DNA of 64,000 nucleotides from Halobacteriovorax sp. (GTDB lineage Bacteria > Bdellovibrionota > Bacteriovoracia > Bacteriovoracales > Bacteriovoracaceae), in contig JAIFLR010000048.1 of assembly GCA_020048985.1 (NCBI GenBank), forward strand, positions 1 through 64,000, in the 5' to 3' direction. The position numbers were made by a program, and so were the translations under genes. The notes under the pieces were generated by a model, which did no database searches, was not told the DNA's origin, and was given only the letters and a program-made list of their open reading frames with translations. Positions 17,096 to 25,395 of the stretch are shown piece after piece. Within the stretch, counting starts at the first letter, position 1; each line of letters starts with the position of its first letter.

Positions 17096-18722
17096 CTGGA
17101 AAGAATTTCAAAAATCGAAAACGATCCTTTCCCAGGATAGTTCTTATAAAGAGTTGGTAGGTCAGCATCACGTGACTATCAGGCCAGTTAATCTCATCCG
17201 CTGGGTAGAAATGGCCAAGGATGATTTGGGTTTTTTGACATTGGTGGAGATTGCGGGCGCTGATCTTGCTGGTGTTGATAAGAGCGAGTTTGGTTTTGAG
17301 CTAACTTATCATCTTCTGAATATGGGAAATCATCAAAGACTCAATATTCATGTGATCTTTGACCTTCAAGAAATTGTTCCGAGCATTGTTAATCTATTTT
17401 CAAACTCTGACTGGATGGAGCGTGAGCAAGGTGAAGCGCTGGGGATTAAATTCTCTCGGCCACTGAAGGCACTTCTCCTTCCCAAAAAACAAACGAAATT
17501 TCCTTTGAGGAAACTGGCAAATACTGATCACTGGCCAGTAGATGAACAGGAACCTTTACCTCAGATTAAAACTAATCCCAATAAATCAGAAGCCCCTTAT
17601 GCAGAGGAGGCTTTCGTTTGGAGAAAATATGACGTTTTTACTCCTTCAACCTTTGGGATGTTTGACTGGATGGTTTGTTACGATCCCATAAATGTAGTCG
17701 ACACAAAAATGAATATCGGGTTTCATCACCAGGGGCTGGAGAAAATTCTCGAGAAAAAAGACTGGCAACATGTTCTTCAGTTAGTAGATAAAATTCACGT
17801 TGGAGCAGCCCCCACTTATGGAATTGCGTGGGCGAAAAACCTGGAAGATCTCTTACGAATAAAATTACCGGAAAGGGCACAGGCGATCAGAATTGTGGTT
17901 CTTGAGCTGGCCCGAATAGCAGAGCACTTTACAGTCATGCATGAGTTAACATTCGCGCTTGAACTTGAAGAGCATCGCTTGCTCATAAACTGCCGAGAAA
18001 AGATATACGAGTTGATGGAGAAGTATTGTGGTCGCAGACAAGGTCTAAGCATTGCCCAAATTGGTGGTGTTAAGCAGGACCTTCCGCACGGTTGGATCAT
18101 AGAGTATCAGTCCGTTTGTGAAATCGTTTTAAAAACACTTCGCACGATTCATCGCTCGCTTGTGAGCCAGAGTAAATTCAGGGAACAATTGAATGGGGGC
18201 GCAGTCAGTGCCCAAATGGTCCTGGAGTGGGGGATCAGTGGCCCCGCCATGAGGGCGTCCGGGCTCAATTTTGATCTGCGAAAATCCCAGCCTTTCTATT
18301 TTTATCAGGATATTGATTTCGACATTCCAGTCGGGATTAATGGAACGGCTTACGACCGATACCTCATACGATATGAAGAAATCTTTCAAAGTTTTCGCAT
18401 CATTACTCAGGTGATTGATAATCTGCCTTTAGGAGAAATACTGAGTGCAGACTTTGATAAGGACTTTTTTGGACTTCAAAACTATTTAGCAAGTATGCCG
18501 ATACCACAGGCATGGCAATATACGGGGATTGAATCACCAAATGGTGAGGCTGGATTTTTGGTGATGTTTAACGAGAGTGTTAATCCCTATCGAGTAAAAA
18601 TTAAAACGCCTAGCTTGCCGCTAGTACAGGCGCTGACTCACTTTGTTTCAGGAATTCGAGAAGAGCAACTTCGGCCCTATCTGGCGAGTTTGGGTATCCG
18701 ACAATTTGAGCTTGATCGCTAG
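17088..18722 (+). CDS. Divergent NuoC-NuoD fusion (complex I / group 4 hydrogenase-related)
   Basis: This is a 544-residue protein. Residues 1-150 form a NuoC-like domain (SDWMEREQGEALGI matches the NuoC ERE signature) and 170-544 a NuoD-like domain (LELARIAEHF, YDRYLIRYEE, ESPNGEAGF, LGIRQFELDR). The sites that define quinone chemistry are lost: where NuoD has HHPxxHG this has FTPSTFG (T185, F189), and the Tyr87-equivalent is V238. NiFe-hydrogenase CxxC motifs are also absent. It lies between NuoB-like and NuoI-like genes. It is an old paralogue, not a recent copy of the nuoC/nuoD genes at 1-1729, where C and D are separate. No membrane-arm genes accompany it. Confidence 0.85.
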   Translation: MFSWKEFQKSKTILSQDSSYKELVGQHHVTIRPVNLIRWVEMAKDDLGFLTLVEIAGADLAGVDKSEFGFELTYHLLNMGNHQRLNIHVIFDLQEIVPSIVNLFSNSDWMEREQGEALGIKFSRPLKALLLPKKQTKFPLRKLANTDHWPVDEQEPLPQIKTNPNKSEAPYAEEAFVWRKYDVFTPSTFGMFDWMVCYDPINVVDTKMNIGFHHQGLEKILEKKDWQHVLQLVDKIHVGAAPTYGIAWAKNLEDLLRIKLPERAQAIRIVVLELARIAEHFTVMHELTFALELEEHRLLINCREKIYELMEKYCGRRQGLSIAQIGGVKQDLPHGWIIEYQSVCEIVLKTLRTIHRSLVSQSKFREQLNGGAVSAQMVLEWGISGPAMRASGLNFDLRKSQPFYFYQDIDFDIPVGINGTAYDRYLIRYEEIFQSFRIITQVIDNLPLGEILSADFDKDFFGLQNYLASMPIPQAWQYTGIESPNGEAGFLVMFNESVNPYRVKIKTPSLPLVQALTHFVSGIREEQLRPYLASLGIRQFELDR

Positions 18723-18732
18723 GAAATATAAG

Positions 18733-19110
18733 ATGATTTTAAACAGGAATTATTACAGTAAGATTTCGATTTGGCGGGGCTGGTGGTTTAGAAGACAAGT
18801 ACATAAACTCGTTGGGGAAAAGCTGTTTAAAGTATTTAAATTACACAAAACTGTGTGGCCCGATAAGCTTTATTTTTACTCACCGAGATTGAAACGTAAA
18901 CCTTTGTTTATAGGTTCAGCAGAAGCATTATCCCAGTGGAAAAACGCAAAATTGTGTGAGACTATATGCCCGACCCAAGCGATCGAAGTGAAGGCAGACG
19001 CCATCATAATTGATGATCGTGGATGTATAGGTTGTGGGCTTTGTGTAGAGTTTTCACCGCCAGGTTTGTTGGAAATGTCATCCGATATCCCTCTCTTACA
19101 TCGGTCTTGA
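18733..19110 (+). CDS. Divergent NuoI-like ferredoxin retaining one [4Fe-4S] site
   Basis: This is a 125-residue protein. The start is ATG 18733 after AGGAAATATAAG; upstream in-frame ATGs lie inside the NuoCD-like gene. A basic NuoI-like N-terminus is followed by two ferredoxin motifs. The second has C98, C101 and C104 but S108 in place of the fourth Cys. The first keeps C75 and C79 but has W69 and A72 in place of the first two. In 2[4Fe-4S] ferredoxins the fourth Cys of each motif serves the other cluster. So C98/C101/C104 with C79 make one complete site, while the other site is dismantled. It closes the NuoB/CD/I-like trio; the desaturase gene follows 12 bases on. Confidence 0.8.
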   Translation: MILNRNYYSKISIWRGWWFRRQVHKLVGEKLFKVFKLHKTVWPDKLYFYSPRLKRKPLFIGSAEALSQWKNAKLCETICPTQAIEVKADAIIIDDRGCIGCGLCVEFSPPGLLEMSSDIPLLHRS

Positions 19111-19122
19111 TAAGGAAAAGTC

Positions 19123-20199
19123 ATGTTTAAATTTTTTTCGATGTCTGCGATTGCTTTTTCTGGGCTTTGGTTCTTGGTGGAAAAAACTCTCGGAATGAAT
19201 GGTTTCTTGGGGCAATATGTTTCTGCACACCCTTTTATTTTTATTACCATCTACGCCCTTGTAATCTCGCACATCACAATTACTTGTATGAGTCTTTCTT
19301 ATCACCGCTACCACACGCATAAAGGTGTGATCCTGAATAAGAAACTTGATATGGTCATGCAAGTTTGGTTATGGCTCATTACTTCTTTGAATAAGGCTGA
19401 ATGGGTTTCGACTCATATCTTTCACCATGCTCACTCAGACCTTCCGAAAGACCCTCATAGTCCGGTACAAAAAGGTATCTGGCACGCATTGTTCTTGGGT
19501 GTTTTTGATTACGCTGAAGGAAAAAATCTTCCAGAAGTTGTTAAAATTCGTAAAACAATTCCAACAACTAAGTTTGAAGCCTTCATGCAAAATAACTCAC
19601 TCACTGGACCTACGATCATGACAGTTATTATGGTTGTGATGTTTGGCCCAATTTGGGGTGGGATTCTTAGTCTTACAAATTTCCTTACGTCGCCTATTTT
19701 TGCTATTGGTGGAGTCAATGCCATCGCTCATTGGTGGGGATATAGAAACCACAAAACGACTGATAACAGCCGAAATATTGGTTTCCTCTTCCCGCTTAAC
19801 TTCATTATCTGCGGCGAACTCGATCATAATAATCACCACGGTCACATGCGTTCATGTTCATTCCGTCACCGTTGGTTTGAATTTGATATCGGTTTTGTTT
19901 ATATCAAGGCCCTGAGTGCTCTTGGTTTGGCCGAGCTGAAGAATGTTTATTCCCCTGCCACTTTGAAGCAGGAACTTTCTAAAAAAATGTCTGATCTGAT
20001 TGAGAGTGATCTTCGCTTTAAGCAGCGTTGTGAAGAATTGGCCCGTGAGATGAACATCACTTACCAGGAATTCAAAGCTCGCCTCGAGGCTTATTGCCGT
20101 GGCGAAAAAGTAAAACTTGAAAGATCATGCAGAGAATTTATGAATGAGGTTATCCGTACCTTGAAGGCGAATCAGCGTCTCAATCTTCGTTACAACTAA
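19123..20199 (+). CDS. Acyl-CoA / fatty-acid desaturase (delta-9 type)
   Basis: This is a membrane di-iron desaturase of 358 residues that introduces a cis double bond into acyl chains for membrane fluidity. All three histidine boxes are present: HRYHTH, HIFHHAH and DHNNHHGH. Hydrophobic segments flank them in the usual arrangement. A charged C-terminal helical tail (from about residue 270) extends past the catalytic part. It follows the NuoI-like gene by 12 bases, raising the question of whether that ferredoxin supplies electrons. It ends tail-to-tail with the arginase/Aat frame, overlapping by 4 bases. Confidence 0.9.
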   Translation: MFKFFSMSAIAFSGLWFLVEKTLGMNGFLGQYVSAHPFIFITIYALVISHITITCMSLSYHRYHTHKGVILNKKLDMVMQVWLWLITSLNKAEWVSTHIFHHAHSDLPKDPHSPVQKGIWHALFLGVFDYAEGKNLPEVVKIRKTIPTTKFEAFMQNNSLTGPTIMTVIMVVMFGPIWGGILSLTNFLTSPIFAIGGVNAIAHWWGYRNHKTTDNSRNIGFLFPLNFIICGELDHNNHHGHMRSCSFRHRWFEFDIGFVYIKALSALGLAELKNVYSPATLKQELSKKMSDLIESDLRFKQRCEELAREMNITYQEFKARLEAYCRGEKVKLERSCREFMNEVIRTLKANQRLNLRYN

Positions 20200-20855
20200 A
20201 AGATTTCGTTTCTTTTTTTCGTCCAGTCTTTCTTTGAGAGCAATTGAAGAAATTCTGGACGGGAAATATACTTTCCACCAAATCCCTCAACAACCGCAGT
20301 GACCATCTGAGTATCAAGCCATTGGATACCCATTTTTTTAAGCCTGATGATGAGCTCGTATAGGGCAAGTTTTGAAGCATTATCCTCCTTGGTGAACATG
20401 GATTCACCTGAGATAAAATCGCCCATACAGACCCCGTAGAGGCCTGCTATAAGCTGCTCGCCGTCCCATACCTCAACTGAATAGGCGAGTCCCGCCTTGA
20501 AGAGTTTTTCATAGCCCTGAATGATGTCGGGTGTGATCCATGTGGAAGACTGATTTTTTCGATAGCTGGCCGCACACTGATTAATGACTTCGGTAAAGTT
20601 TTGATTGAAGGTTACTTTGTATTCGGACTTTTTCAGAAACTTAGAAAATGATTTTGAAAGGTGGAGATCATCCATGACAAGTATCCCGCGCGGGTCAGGA
20701 GAAAACCATGCCAGAGGATGCTCCAGCGACACGGGCCAAGGAAAAATTCCCTGACGGTAAGCTGTCACAAGGGTATCAAGCTCAAGATCGCCGCCAATGG
20801 CAACCAGGCCATCTTCGGTGGCATTCACAACCGGGGGAAATTCGATCCTTCTCAT
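20196..20855 (-). other. aat: Aat module, probable independent start
   Basis: ATG at 20855 begins MRRIEFPPV, the usual N-terminus of bacterial Aat. From here the frame encodes a normal-length 219-residue leucyl/phenylalanyl-tRNA-protein transferase with GLVAIGGDLELDTLVTAYRQ and GIFPWP. If the upstream arginase once ended at 20869, this ATG would lie 13 bases after its stop, a normal operon spacing. Confidence 0.7.
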
Positions 20856-21872
20856 TTTGAAATTGATCTCAGAAGGATTTTTGCCATGTCTCCAGCAACC
20901 GACAAGGAGCTTAGTCGAGTGCGAGAGCATCATGATGATAGCTGCGCAGTCCGTTGGGATTAAACCATCTGGTTCGGGTGTGCCTGTTGCAGCCGCGTAT
21001 CGGCTATCAAGAGCATCGATATCAAAAGTGATGTAGATTTCTTCAACACCGATCTTTTGATAATGAGATTTAATTTTTTGATAAATTTTCTCAGCACCTA
21101 ATTTATTAACTTCGCTCGCCCAATGCTGTTCAACGCCGAGACTTTTTTTCCAGTGCTTTTTATCTTTGCCGCTTGAACGTATGCCTACTTGGACTATGTG
21201 ATCAGTGCTGTGAAGGTCATCCAAAATTTGATAAGTCCACGTTCCAAAACATAGATCTATTCCCATTCTCCGGTCGAGGAGATCTGTGTGAGCATCAAAG
21301 TGCAGTAGGGCAGCCTTCTTTTTATGCTTGCGACTTGATAACCACGCTCTGACTAGGGGGTAACTCACTGAGTGGTCTCCACCTAAACCCAGAATTTTGG
21401 CATGAGGGTGCTTTTTGTAAATTTCGGCCAGAGCGAGTTCTGCAATACTTAGAGGGGAGACAGGAAGCTTGTTGTTTTTTCCATAAAGTGCCTTTCGGCA
21501 TATTTTAAGAGTTTCTTCGTTGAGGTATTTGTCATGAAGAAGGTGAGGAATGACCCTGACATCCCCTAAATCCTTAAAGCTTTTTTTGTCAGCTAATAGC
21601 TCCTGGCGAATGGCCAGTGGCCCCCAATTGGCGCCGCGGTGGATTCCCCCGCCGTTATCAGAAGGAATACCCAATACCAATGGAAGATTGGTATTCAAGT
21701 CATCGAGAGTTTTCTCCCACTTCGGTTTAGCTTTTTCGGCTGATGTCGTTCCGTAGTAGGCCTTAAGTAATTTTTCTTTTTTTTCGGCCCCGGTGTGCAC
21801 TGTAAATACACCCGAACCCGGTAGTGTTAGGAGGAGTTTTAGATTTTTCAGTTTAATTCTCCCTTGGCCCAT
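20196..21872 (-). CDS. Arginase-family ureohydrolase fused in frame to leucyl/phenylalanyl-tRNA-protein transferase
   Basis: This is a 558-codon frame. Residues about 60-325 are an arginase/agmatinase domain with the Mn ligands GGDHS (164-168), DAHTD (193-197) and DIDALD (284-289). Residues 340-558 are a complete Aat, the N-end-rule enzyme that adds Leu/Phe to N-terminal Lys/Arg. The arginase part stops abruptly at KLLVG, before the family's usual GADVVE segment and last helix. In another frame the bases just after read LLETWQKSF and a stop at 20869-20871, which looks like a natural arginase C-terminus. An out-of-frame deletion inside arginase probably joined two neighbouring genes. The arginase as written lacks about 40-60 residues. 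Confidence 0.8.
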   Translation of the reverse strand: MGQGRIKLKNLKLLLTLPGSGVFTVHTGAEKKEKLLKAYYGTTSAEKAKPKWEKTLDDLNTNLPLVLGIPSDNGGGIHRGANWGPLAIRQELLADKKSFKDLGDVRVIPHLLHDKYLNEETLKICRKALYGKNNKLPVSPLSIAELALAEIYKKHPHAKILGLGGDHSVSYPLVRAWLSSRKHKKKAALLHFDAHTDLLDRRMGIDLCFGTWTYQILDDLHSTDHIVQVGIRSSGKDKKHWKKSLGVEQHWASEVNKLGAEKIYQKIKSHYQKIGVEEIYITFDIDALDSRYAAATGTPEPDGLIPTDCAAIIMMLSHSTKLLVGCWRHGKNPSEINFKMRRIEFPPVVNATEDGLVAIGGDLELDTLVTAYRQGIFPWPVSLEHPLAWFSPDPRGILVMDDLHLSKSFSKFLKKSEYKVTFNQNFTEVINQCAASYRKNQSSTWITPDIIQGYEKLFKAGLAYSVEVWDGEQLIAGLYGVCMGDFISGESMFTKEDNASKLALYELIIRLKKMGIQWLDTQMVTAVVEGFGGKYISRPEFLQLLSKKDWTKKRNEIF

Positions 21873-21960
21873 TTATTTTGGAGCAATTCATTCGAGTATA
21901 CTGGGTTTTCATAGCTTCAAACTAGCTTAAATTGGGTTAAAAGTGTATAAGTGAAGCACT

Positions 21961-22746
21961 ATGATCACTATCAAATCGGCCCGAGAAATTGAAATCATGA
22001 AGGAGTCATGCAAATTAGCTGCAAAGACCCTCCATTATTTAGGCAAAAATCTTAAAATTGGCATGAGTACTGAAGATATTAACAAAATGTGTCATCAGTA
22101 TACAATTAACCGGAATGCTATTCCAGCGACCCTTGGTTATCATGGTTTTCCGGCTTCGCTCTGTACCTCTCGTAATGAAATTATCTGTCACGGGATTCCT
22201 TCGGCTAAAGATTTTTTAAAAGATGGAGACATCATTAATCTTGATGTCACTTCCATCGTGAAAGGTTTTCATGGCGATTGTAATGCCACATTTTTTGTTG
22301 GCAACGTGAAGCCTGAAATAAAAAAATTAGTTGAAGTGACTCATGAGTGTTTATTGGCCGGAATATCGGTATGTAGAGCTGGTGCGCACATCGGTGATAT
22401 AGGTGCAGTGATTGAAGAGATGGCCCATGACAATGGATATAGCGTGGTTCACGAGTACTGTGGACACGGCATTGGCAGAGGTTTCCACGAGGAGCCTCAG
22501 ATAACTCATTTCGGAAAACGCGGAACTGGTGTTGAGATGCGTCCGGGTATGACCTTCACTATCGAACCAATGATCAATATTGGAAAACGGCACTCAAGAG
22601 TTTTAGACGATGGTTGGACTGTTGTCACAAAGGATAAATCCTGGTCTGCTCAGTTTGAGCACACCATCCACATAACAGAATCTGGCGCGGAAATTATGAC
22701 AACCTTCTCACCTGAAGAATGGACCGCAGATGATGATAAACTTTAA
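21961..22746 (+). CDS. map: Methionine aminopeptidase, type I
   Basis: This 261-residue enzyme removes the initiator Met in the cytoplasm using two metal ions. Ligands and signature are visible: the aspartates in NLDVTSIVKGFHGDCN, the histidine in YCGHGIGRGFHEEPQ, and the glutamates in TIEPM and the C-terminal QFEHT. Length is normal for type Ia. It overlaps the start of the NifU-like gene by 17 bases, implying coupling. The 88-base gap upstream is shared with the divergent arginase/Aat frame. Confidence 0.95.
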   Translation: MITIKSAREIEIMKESCKLAAKTLHYLGKNLKIGMSTEDINKMCHQYTINRNAIPATLGYHGFPASLCTSRNEIICHGIPSAKDFLKDGDIINLDVTSIVKGFHGDCNATFFVGNVKPEIKKLVEVTHECLLAGISVCRAGAHIGDIGAVIEEMAHDNGYSVVHEYCGHGIGRGFHEEPQITHFGKRGTGVEMRPGMTFTIEPMINIGKRHSRVLDDGWTVVTKDKSWSAQFEHTIHITESGAEIMTTFSPEEWTADDDKL

Positions 22747-23542
22747 AGATTTTATTTCCGGTCTTAATCATGCCTTAACTGAAAACCCTTCAGCTCAGGT
22801 GACTTCGCAGGCTTCTGGCCAAACTCTTTATTTGAAATTTAATAATAAAGATATTCTGACTAACGCCAGTTATGCTGGGCCTGTTGATCCTTGGCTAGGC
22901 TCTATGTGCTCGATCATCATTGGTAAAACCATGAGTGAAATATCCAAACTGAGCTGGAAAAATTGGGATCAGGCTTTTGAGCATGATCAGACTTTCTGGG
23001 ACATCAAAATGGAGAAAGCAGAAGAGTTTTTCTTTGCTCCTCTTGAGTTATTGAAAGCTGCAATTGATAGCTACCGTGAAAGAGAGCATCTCTATAAAGA
23101 GCCCGAGGCGCTTATTTGTCGCTGTTTTGGCGTGAGAGAGAACGATGTTCTGGATTATATCAGGTCAACTGATGATCCGACGCCTGAGGGTCTTGCAATG
23201 GCCTCAAAGGCGGGAATGGGGTGTCGCTCATGCGTACCCCAACTCACTAAGTGGTTATCAGTTAAAATGCCCAAAAACCTGGCTCATTTTTTCAAAGAAA
23301 AATCTCGTGCCCATTGGCTGCTTGAAATCGATTATATGTTGAGTTGTTTTCCAGAGGCAGCTGATTGGAAGATGGAAGTTAAGAGTTTTCAAGGGACTCA
23401 AGTTTCTATCACTTTTGATAAGGATGTTTCGCAGGCGGAAGAGGAGCAAGTTTCAGTTCGTCTTCAGGACTTTTTGGCCGCTGGTTTGGATTCTGATTTA
23501 AGTTTCTTCTTGATTCGCGCACGACAGCGTTCGAACGCCTGA
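22730..23542 (+). CDS. NifU/IscU-like protein with a central BFD-type [2Fe-2S] domain
   Basis: This 270-residue protein has three parts. Residues about 22-75 resemble an IscU/NifU N-terminal domain (TLYLKFNNKDILTNASYAGP) but keep only one cysteine (C60), so it is unlikely to be a normal scaffold. Residues 128-175 are a bacterioferritin-associated-ferredoxin-like [2Fe-2S] domain with C130-x-C132 and C165-x2-C168 intact. Residues 190-270 form an alpha/beta domain in the place of the NifU C-terminal domain but without CxxC. It overlaps map at its 5' end (a second ATG is at 22733). It overlaps the convergent secreted-protein gene by 79 bases. Confidence 0.7.
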   Translation: MMINFKDFISGLNHALTENPSAQVTSQASGQTLYLKFNNKDILTNASYAGPVDPWLGSMCSIIIGKTMSEISKLSWKNWDQAFEHDQTFWDIKMEKAEEFFFAPLELLKAAIDSYREREHLYKEPEALICRCFGVRENDVLDYIRSTDDPTPEGLAMASKAGMGCRSCVPQLTKWLSVKMPKNLAHFFKEKSRAHWLLEIDYMLSCFPEAADWKMEVKSFQGTQVSITFDKDVSQAEEEQVSVRLQDFLAAGLDSDLSFFLIRARQRSNA

Positions 23543-24093
23543 GAGTAATTTACTAGTCCTTTAAAAATTTTGACATCGCGGCCCGCAAAAATTTTTTTCA
23601 TATCTACATCTTCCTGCAGATACTTAATATCAGTCAAAAAAGCATCTAATTGCGGTATTTCTTCTTTTAGGCATGAAGCCGAAGGGGAGAGAGTCTGAAT
23701 CTGGGTCAAAAAGTTGAGAAAAATTTCTCTCGTCGATTCAATGTAGTCATCAATCATTCCTTGAGCGACTTGTCTCTGGCTTCCCTCAATGTCATGAGGA
23801 ACATCGAATATTTCTTTGCCCATGGTGATGGAGAGTTCCAGCAGCTTCAAAGAAGGGGACGGAGTTCCCTTGCCACACATCTCTTGAAAATATTCGGCAT
23901 CCAGCTCAGCTTTCGGGATTTGAATCATTTCCGAGATCATTCGCTGGTTCAAGTCATAAAGGGGGCCGGTATCTTTTTTAAGATGAAACTTCTTCTCTTC
24001 TTCGCCCAGACACTTAATAATCTGGCGCTCATTGCGAGTCGCGAGGGCATTTAGGCTAACAAAAGTAAGAGAAAATATGACGAACCATTTCAT
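23464..24093 (-). CDS. Hypothetical secreted protein, 209 aa
   Basis: A cleavable signal peptide (MKWFVIFSLTFVSLNALA) precedes a largely helical, charged mature protein with five or six cysteines that may form disulfides. It ends with a Lys-rich tail (KSESKPAAKKS). No family is recognised. The 3' end overlaps the convergent NifU-like gene by 79 bases. Confidence 0.7.
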   Translation of the reverse strand: MKWFVIFSLTFVSLNALATRNERQIIKCLGEEEKKFHLKKDTGPLYDLNQRMISEMIQIPKAELDAEYFQEMCGKGTPSPSLKLLELSITMGKEIFDVPHDIEGSQRQVAQGMIDDYIESTREIFLNFLTQIQTLSPSASCLKEEIPQLDAFLTDIKYLQEDVDMKKIFAGRDVKIFKGLVNYSQAFERCRARIKKKLKSESKPAAKKS

Positions 24094-24132
24094 AGTTCTA
24101 GTCTACCCTTAAAAAAAGAAAAGTGCTACGAT

Positions 24133-24885
24133 ATGGCCATGAAAGAAATGTCTTTTATGGATCACCTTGAAGAGCTGCGAACCAGATTAATTAGAATTCT
24201 GATTATTCTCGTGATTTCTTTTGCCGGCTGCTACCACTTCTCATCTGAAATTTCGGAATTTCTTTTAATTCCCCTTAGAGAAGCGATTGGAACCGAGGGC
24301 AAGGTTATCTTCACAGGCCTTTTTGACAAGGTTATGGCCGAGTTTCAGATTTCTTTCTGGTCTTGCGTCTTCTTTGCCAGTCCCCTGTGGTTCAGAGAAG
24401 CTTGGCTGTTTATCAAGCCTGGTTTGTACGAGAAAGAAGTTAATGCGATCAGACCTTTTCTGGTAGTGGGCTTTTTCCTGTTTCTTTGTGGTGTGGCCTT
24501 TGGGTACTACATCGTTTTTCCGTTTACGTTTAAGACTCTGGTCACTTATGGCGTTGGAAATGTCGAAGCGATGCTGAATCTTCAGGACTACTTGTTACTT
24601 GCCTCAAAAATACTAGTCTTCCTCGGAATCCTATTCCAGCTTCCCAATGTGATGCTGATCATGGGCTTCATGGGACTCGTGACAAAATATTCATTGAGAT
24701 CCTGGAGACGATATACAGCAGTCATCTTTGCTCTGGTTGCAGCTATCGTGACCCCTACGACTGACGTGTTAAGTATGATGGTGGTTTGGGTTCCCATGAT
24801 GGTGTTGTACGAGATTGGTATTCTGGGCGTGGCATGGATTGTTCATCCATACCTCAAGCGAAAACACATGGGTGAATCAGCTTAG
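24133..24885 (+). CDS. tatC: Twin-arginine translocase subunit TatC
   Basis: This is the inner-membrane receptor of the Tat pathway, 250 residues with six transmembrane helices. The N-terminal SFMDHLEELRTRLIRI motif, FFASPLWFREAWLFIKPGLYEKE and IVTPTTDVLSMMVVWVPM are diagnostic. No tatA/B is adjacent. The alternative start at the third codon (MKEMSF) cannot be excluded. It ends tail-to-tail with the next gene, overlapping by 4 bases. Confidence 0.95.
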   Translation: MAMKEMSFMDHLEELRTRLIRILIILVISFAGCYHFSSEISEFLLIPLREAIGTEGKVIFTGLFDKVMAEFQISFWSCVFFASPLWFREAWLFIKPGLYEKEVNAIRPFLVVGFFLFLCGVAFGYYIVFPFTFKTLVTYGVGNVEAMLNLQDYLLLASKILVFLGILFQLPNVMLIMGFMGLVTKYSLRSWRRYTAVIFALVAAIVTPTTDVLSMMVVWVPMMVLYEIGILGVAWIVHPYLKRKHMGESA

Positions 24886-25250
24886 CCGACTTCTCCGCCG
24901 TCAAAATCATCGTAGGAGTCAATGTCGATTTCATAGGTGGTTTGCTCGTCCTCGCCACCATTACCTCGATCTTCTTTCTCTCCGACGTAAGAAATTCTCT
25001 CAGAGTTAAAGTTCCAATTATCAAAATCACCCGAGACTGTGAATCCGGTGAGATGTCTCTGAAAATCAAAAATTAAGGCTTCAATTTGTGGGCCGTTAAA
25101 ATCAGAACCATCACTCTTGCACAGCCACCCCGTGAGCTTGATCTCCATGCCGCAGCAAGAGTACTGACAGTAGGCCAGATCGACTCTGTGACGGTTAAGT
25201 ATGCTTCGGGCCGCCTTGTTGCTTTCCATGCGGCTGAGTTTTTTTGACAT
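24882..25250 (-). CDS. Hypothetical protein, 122 aa, acidic C-terminus
   Basis: This small soluble protein has a cluster of cysteines near residues 28-33 and 44 (YCQYSCC, WLCKSDG), a central alpha/beta part and a strongly acidic tail from about residue 90. There is no signal peptide. No family is recognised; conservation would need a search. Confidence 0.6.
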   Translation of the reverse strand: MSKKLSRMESNKAARSILNRHRVDLAYCQYSCCGMEIKLTGWLCKSDGSDFNGPQIEALIFDFQRHLTGFTVSGDFDNWNFNSERISYVGEKEDRGNGGEDEQTTYEIDIDSYDDFDGGEVG

Positions 25251-25314
25251 GCAGGAGTCCTAGTTTAGAAGAGGATCACTAGGTACTGTATCGGTATAAT
25301 CAGGTAAAACTACA

Positions 25315-25343
25315 GCCCTAATATCTTTGTCTAATATTAGGGC
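25315..25343. repeat. Perfect 10-bp inverted repeat (hairpin) between two - strand genes
   Basis: GCCCTAATAT (25315-25324) and ATATTAGGGC (25334-25343) pair perfectly around a 9-base loop. It lies 52 bases past the speB stop on the - strand, where a TTTT run begins a few bases beyond the stem. A weak rho-independent terminator for the speE-speB operon is the simplest reading; an operator for the downstream gene is possible. Confidence 0.5.
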
Positions 25344-25395
25344 CTTAGCATTCTGTAGGGGCAAAACTAAAACAACGTTTATTTAACTACTTAGA

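Noticed and set aside
17088-18722. NuoCD-like gene as a group 4 NiFe-hydrogenase large subunit
   Set aside because: The CxxC pairs that bind the NiFe centre are absent, and no hydrogenase maturation genes are near.
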